Origin: Lysobacteraceae bacterium
Lineage (GTDB): Bacteria; Pseudomonadota; Gammaproteobacteria; DSM-19610
Direction of reading: 5' to 3'
DNA length: 33,437 nucleotides
Assembly (NCBI GenBank): GCA_020201295.1
Contig: JAIVHA010000139.1
Coordinates: 1-33,437 of the forward strand
The translations under genes were made by a program, and so were the position numbers. Of the stretch, positions 28,301 through 33,437 are shown piece after piece. Numbering within the stretch: the first letter of the stretch is position 1; every line of letters begins with the position of its first letter. The notes beneath the pieces are model-generated. The model worked only from the letters and a program-made list of their open reading frames with translations, had not been told where the DNA came from and did not search any database.

Positions 28301-28582
28301 CTGATGAAGGGTGTACGTACGGCCATCGCCGCAGAGGTGGAGCGCTGCATCGAACTGTGGGGCGGCTCCGGCCGCGCGGACGCGGTGCTGGCCGCGGCCC
28401 GCCCCTGGCGCGAGGTGGAACACCTGATCGTCTACAACCTGAGCGAGGACGGCGAGGCCAGGGTGGCGGACATGATGCGCGAGGGCCGCAAGGTTCTGAG
28501 TGCCATCCCCGGAGTGCGCCGTATATTCACCGGTGATGCCGGACGAGGAAACCTGGATCGTGGTGGACGACAGCCTCAATGA
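25304..28582 (+). CDS. CbbO (VWA-domain RuBisCO activase partner) fused in frame to a class II fructose/ketose-bisphosphate aldolase domain and a truncated C-terminal stub
   Basis: Single ORF of 1092 codons. Residues 1 to about 758 are CbbO-like, with VWA MIDAS VLMDLSESTNET, GMSTRMGAAMRHAG and LLVTDGEPADIDERD. From about residue 759 (27578) YAVGGFDLVSLDFLEAIIDAAERQQAPIIISLAESH... HLDHGAS, EGELGYVAGVEGED, SIGTVHGR, VIHGGTGLSD, TKINYYTALA define a class II aldolase. Confidence 0.9.
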   Translation: MSIKLEDYEEILEDAAREVRDVLKDTFLEASHVMSPAGLQDYLEGAKALCNLGRGNDLVVSYLQEMPLVVKECGEDVINDCVAAALKLSSMTSGEVIALMFSSLPTAARRLGDAQLLRGYLTLIHQLSATAARGLRPMLNHIDELLSKLTLSGLRRWANFGAQAYRRDFENLTSYFNLESADSRAVLQKERRGTLFIDTQRKLNFYLRALWGRDFFLRPTGADYTDFKPYIDKHIVHMPDAVDAMADITGLELYRAQAAHMAAHICYTKSAISAEQLSPAQMFFIALVEDARVEYKAVKDFPGLKRLWRSLLVLDYEEPVEHKTIPILESFALQLLDANVESDDLELNALAQRFHEGIEEKQDNNQFCWHLGMELFNLFMERREVPSLRILNHIRIPYRDDNRFVWEFEEFDWDKGVEYLAASQRQVRRKVSIMEMVNELDCELAGDDAQEIWTCETEVMPYEDMGVSYNEMWGKEAVSEPFHYQEWDYQIQLHRPDWVTLYERRQPKGDPEMIDDIITEYKPVAHRIKQIIDLLTPEGVQRVRNMEDGDEIDINAAIDAMVAIRMGEQPNPRITMRNVLKNRDLAVMVLMDLSESTNETVEGSDKTILQLTREASSLVATAINGIGDPFAIHGFSSDGRHDVQYYRFKDFNEHFDDVAKSRLAGMQGGMSTRMGAAMRHAGRHLLKQAQRKKLLLLVTDGEPADIDERDPQHLRHDTKKAVEELYSQGIMTYCLTLDPHADNYVKRIFGMNNYTIIDYAVGGFDLVSLDFLEAIIDAAERQQAPIIISLAESHFEYYDFELAMAATVAAARRTSVPVAIHLDHGASLESAIRGINLGCTGVMVDASTHPFEENIARTRAVVDMAHGCAVPVEGELGYVAGVEGEDAEKHPGEVIYTSPEEAAEYVERSGVDFLAVSIGTVHGRMAGEPRLDLERLAAINERLGIPLVIHGGTGLSDAQFRALIERGVTKINYYTALADAAAARMRANANTDPRAGYTGLMKGVRTAIAAEVERCIELWGGSGRADAVLAAARPWREVEHLIVYNLSEDGEARVADMMREGRKVLSAIPGVRRIFTGDAGRGNLDRGGRQPQ

Positions 28583-28769
28583 TATCCCCATCATGGCCTG
28601 GCTCGATTTCCAGGCCGGGCACCGCAGCGCGCTGCACACCCCCATCCCCTGCAGGTTCTATACATACCATTGCCATGCCGAGGCCATCCGCCCCCAACTA
28701 CTGGAGACGGTTGCCGACGAACTGGCACAACGAGTGGAATCCCACCAGGACACGCCGCTACCGGAGTGA
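28536..28769 (+). CDS. Small uncharacterised protein overlapping the aldolase 3' end
   Basis: MPDEETWIVVDDSLNDIPIMAWLDFQAGHRSALHTPIPCRFYTYHCHAEAIRPQLLETVADELAQRVESHQ; ATG at 28536 overlaps the upstream ORF in another frame. Confidence 0.55.
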   Translation: MPDEETWIVVDDSLNDIPIMAWLDFQAGHRSALHTPIPCRFYTYHCHAEAIRPQLLETVADELAQRVESHQDTPLPE

Positions 28770-29008
28770 TGCCGCGTTACCCGGACCAGGACACTGCGCG
28801 CGCTTGGAATGTGCTTCCCGAGCCGCCGTTTCCGCGCCCCACGGATCGCCTGTCGTCGATGGGCAACAGTGGAAAGGCCGATTCTACAAGACCTTGCATG
28901 AGATTCCCTGCCTTGATGTAGCCAACAGGGGACAGGCGGTGCTGCCCGACACTGGCCCCACCCTCCCACCAAGCACAGGTAAATTCGTCATTAAAACAAG
29001 GAGATGCG

Positions 29009-30067
29009 GTGCCTGCCCGGCAAAATCCCCAGTCTGGCACCGATCTTGCTTCCGTACCTCTCAGGCACAGAATCGTGATGCATCGGAAGCCATACATGAA
29101 TGGAAAGTCGCCAGTACCAATTCATCCCATCTCCAACCCCACCCCCGCCGTCCCCCTGCGAGGCATCACTGCAAGCCTGCTCAAGGCACTGAGCGAAGGG
29201 GTGGTCGTCGTCGACCCCGCGGGGTGCGTGCGCTACCTGAACCCGGCGGCACAACGTCTGCTCGCCTGCCACCCCGAGCAGGCACTGGGACATCCCCGCG
29301 GCAACTGCCTGCTGCTGAGGGATGGTGAAACCGGAAAACCGCTGAGTGCTCCGCTGGAGAGACTGCTGCAGCGCGGGACAGGGCGCGCATTCCAGTATGA
29401 CATGCTGATGCTGGCAGACGGGCGCGAAATCCCCGTCGAAGCGTCGGCCATCCGCCTGCATGACGAAGCGGGCCAGAGTACCGGAAGTGCAATCCTGCTG
29501 CACGATGCCACCAAGCACCACAGCGCGGTGCAAAAGCTCAAGGAGCGCGCTACCCGCGATCACCTGACGCGCCTGCTCAATCGTGGCGAATTCGAACGTC
29601 GTCTGTCACAGTGCGTGGGGCATCTACAAGAAGGCGACATCCACGCACTGCTGTACCTGGACCTCGACGGCTTCAAGGTGATCAATGATTCCGCCGGGCA
29701 CCTCGCCGGTGATGCCGCCTTGCGCCAGGTCGCCAATGTCTTCGAGAACACGTTACGCGAGCGCGACACGCTGGCGCGCATCGGTGGTGACGAGTTTGGG
29801 CTTCTGCTCGAGCACTGCCCGTACCAGATGGCCCTGCAACGAGCGGAGGAACTGCGCCTGGTGCTCCGCAACAGCGAATTCCGCTGGAAGGCACGCCACT
29901 ATCGACTCGGCGTCAGCATCGGCGTAGCCATGATCCGGGGGGGATACAGCCACACCATGCATGACTTCATGATGCAGGCGGACCTCGCCTGCTATACCGC
30001 CAAGCATTCACGCCGCGCGGGATCATGCCATTACACAGCCTCCAACCAGGACTCCAGGCTGAACTGA
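29009..30067 (+). CDS. PAS-GGDEF diguanylate cyclase
   Basis: PAS-like ALSEGVVVVDPAGCVRYLNPAAQRLL; GGDEF domain DHLTRLLNRGEFERRL ... ALLYLDLDGFKVINDSAGHLAGDAALRQVA ... ARIGGDEFGLLLEHCP. GTG start with aaggag RBS, or internal ATG. Confidence 0.92.
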   Translation: MPARQNPQSGTDLASVPLRHRIVMHRKPYMNGKSPVPIHPISNPTPAVPLRGITASLLKALSEGVVVVDPAGCVRYLNPAAQRLLACHPEQALGHPRGNCLLLRDGETGKPLSAPLERLLQRGTGRAFQYDMLMLADGREIPVEASAIRLHDEAGQSTGSAILLHDATKHHSAVQKLKERATRDHLTRLLNRGEFERRLSQCVGHLQEGDIHALLYLDLDGFKVINDSAGHLAGDAALRQVANVFENTLRERDTLARIGGDEFGLLLEHCPYQMALQRAEELRLVLRNSEFRWKARHYRLGVSIGVAMIRGGYSHTMHDFMMQADLACYTAKHSRRAGSCHYTASNQDSRLN

Positions 30068-30168
30068 CCCACTCCAATGGCCCTGCGATTCTCCGGCCAT
30101 GCCGGAGGGGCACCCGCTCGACTTCACCATGGAAACTGGCCACGTAGACACAAGAACCGGAAGATGCA

Positions 30169-31364
30169 ATGAGCGACCATGTGCAGTCCAGGGGGAGCCG
30201 TATTCGCCGTGCCGCCATTCCCATCCTGTTGCTGGCCATCCTCTACCTGGTTGGATCGTTCCTCTGGAACCAGTTTTTCGCCAACAAGGACACCGGACAG
30301 GCCCGGGATATCGTTACAGTCGTACGGGGCGACATCGAGGAGGTGGTGACCGCCACCGGCACCCTGCAACCGCGTGACTACGTCGATGTCGGTGCCCAGG
30401 TCTCGGGCCAGTTGCACAAGATTCACATCGAAGTAGGCAGCAAGGTCGAAGCCGAGCAGTTGCTGGCGGAGATCGATCCCACCCTGTTCATGGCGCGCGT
30501 GGACGCCAGCCGCGCGCAACTGCGCTTCCAGCAGGCGCAGTTGCGCGATCGCGAGGCCAAGCTCACCCTGGCGGAAAGCCAGCACCGGCGCCAGCAGAAC
30601 CTGCTGGCCGAGGAAGCCACCACCCTGGAGTCACTGCAGAATGCCGAGGCCACGCTGCGTTCGGCGCATGCCCAGATCGACATGCTCAAGGCGCAGATCG
30701 AGCAGACCGAGTCCAGCCTGCGCGCCGATGAAGCCAACCTCAGCTATGCGCGCATCTTCGCACCGATGGACGGCACGGTGGTCACCATCAGTGCGCGCCA
30801 GGGACAGACGCTCAACGCCAACCAGCAGGCCCCGGTCATCCTGCGCATCGCCGACCTTTCCACCATGACGGTGCAGACCCAGGTCTCGGAAGCCGATGTC
30901 TCGCGCCTGCGGGTCGGCATGCCGGCCTACTTCTCTACCCTGGGCAGCCGCGAGCGGCGCTGGCACGGGATTCTGGACCGCATCGAACCCACGCCGGAAG
31001 TGCAGAACAACGTAGTGCTGTACAACGCCCTGTTCGACGTGGACAACGCCAACCGCGAGCTGATGACCCAAATGACCGCGCAGGTATTCTTCGTCGTGGC
31101 CGAGGCGAAGGATGCCCTGTTGGTGCCCCTGGCGGCCCTCACGATGGACCGCACGCCTGCGGCTGCGGCGCCACGCCGCGCCACCGTACAGGTCCTGGAC
31201 GGCAATGGCCGCGTACAGTCCCGTGAGGTGGAGGTGGGGGTGAGTAATCGCATCCAGGCCCAGGTGCTTTCGGGCCTGGCCGAGGGCGAACGCCTGGTTC
31301 TGGGGCAGGGGGCCGGCCAGGCCACGGCACAGGCCGGCGCCACGCGAATACCAAGGTTGCGCTG

Positions 31365-31365
<1 letters not shown>
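30169..31365 (+). CDS. macA: MacA-like periplasmic adaptor (HlyD/RND-MFP family)
   Basis: [68 protein letters not shown]; coupled to the macB start. Confidence 0.93.
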
Positions 31366-33040
<1,675 letters not shown>

Positions 33041-33061
33041 ACCGTGCATAGCGGCGCACCC

Positions 33062-33437
33062 ATGCCTTCCCTTGCTGACACCCGTCAGGCGGAAACCCGA
33101 CCTGCGGCTTGTCGCATCGGCCTGGGGCTCCTGCTGGCACTACTGCTGGCCGCCTGCACGAACATTCCCCCCATCGACCGCCCGCACCTCGCCCTGTCCG
33201 ACAGCTGGGCGGAAGGCAGCGGCGAGATGGCCCCCCCGCGCCAGGACTGGTGGCGTACCTTCCAGTCACCACGACTGGAACGACTGCTCGCATCCAGCCT
33301 GCTGGACAGCCCCGATCTCACGGCGGCGGCCGAGCGCGTTATCCAGGCCGAACTGCAGGTGCGCGTCAGCGGCGCCTCGCTGTTCCCTTCCCTCAACCTC
33401 GGCGGCAATACCGCGTCACGCATGATCGATCCCGATC
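33062..33437 (+). CDS. Outer-membrane efflux lipoprotein (NodT/TolC-like), truncated by window end
   Basis: Open frame to the window edge: MPSLADTRQAETRPAACRIGLGLLLALLLAACTNIPPIDRP (lipobox LLAAC) ... DWWRTFQSPRLERLLASSLLDSPDLTAAAERVIQAELQVRVSGASLFPSLNLGG. Confidence 0.85.
   Translation, partial: MPSLADTRQAETRPAACRIGLGLLLALLLAACTNIPPIDRPHLALSDSWAEGSGEMAPPRQDWWRTFQSPRLERLLASSLLDSPDLTAAAERVIQAELQVRVSGASLFPSLNLGGNTASRMIDPD

Noticed and set aside
28770-29008. Possible c-di-GMP riboswitch or small ORF upstream of the GGDEF gene
   Set aside because: Non-coding-looking gap with no convincing GEMM core; the short ORFs there have no supporting features.

Overview
High-GC gammaproteobacterial chromosomal segment, probably from a chemoautotroph because it carries a form I RuBisCO operon. 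In order it holds: ppsA; a HEACH-motif small protein; an orphan GspE/PilB ATPase (-) with an unusual N-terminus; an RND efflux MFP/pump pair; orn (-); an M48 (Ste24-like) peptidase; a small cytochrome c; a pterin-4a-carbinolamine dehydratase; rsgA; DUF2892-like and HIT proteins (-); recR-ybaB-dnaX (-); 4.5S/SRP RNA (-); speD-speE; a PLP fold-III ornithine/lysine decarboxylase (-); an alpha/beta hydrolase; cbbL-cbbS-orf-cbbQ-cbbO; a PAS/GGDEF protein; and macA-macB plus the start of an outer-membrane efflux lipoprotein. The most striking observation is one uninterrupted 1092-codon ORF. It joins the RuBisCO activase subunit CbbO (MoxR/VWA partner of CbbQ) to a nearly complete class II fructose-bisphosphate/ketose-bisphosphate aldolase barrel and a truncated C-terminal stub. 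It is either a Calvin-cycle activase-aldolase fusion or a deletion/assembly chimera. Caution is needed because orn and macB in the same window also carry truncation or deletion junctions. Several families of dispersed intergenic inverted repeats are present, and one of them forms the 3' end of orn and replaces a catalytic Asp. All calls come from reading motifs and the supplied ORFs; no database search was run.
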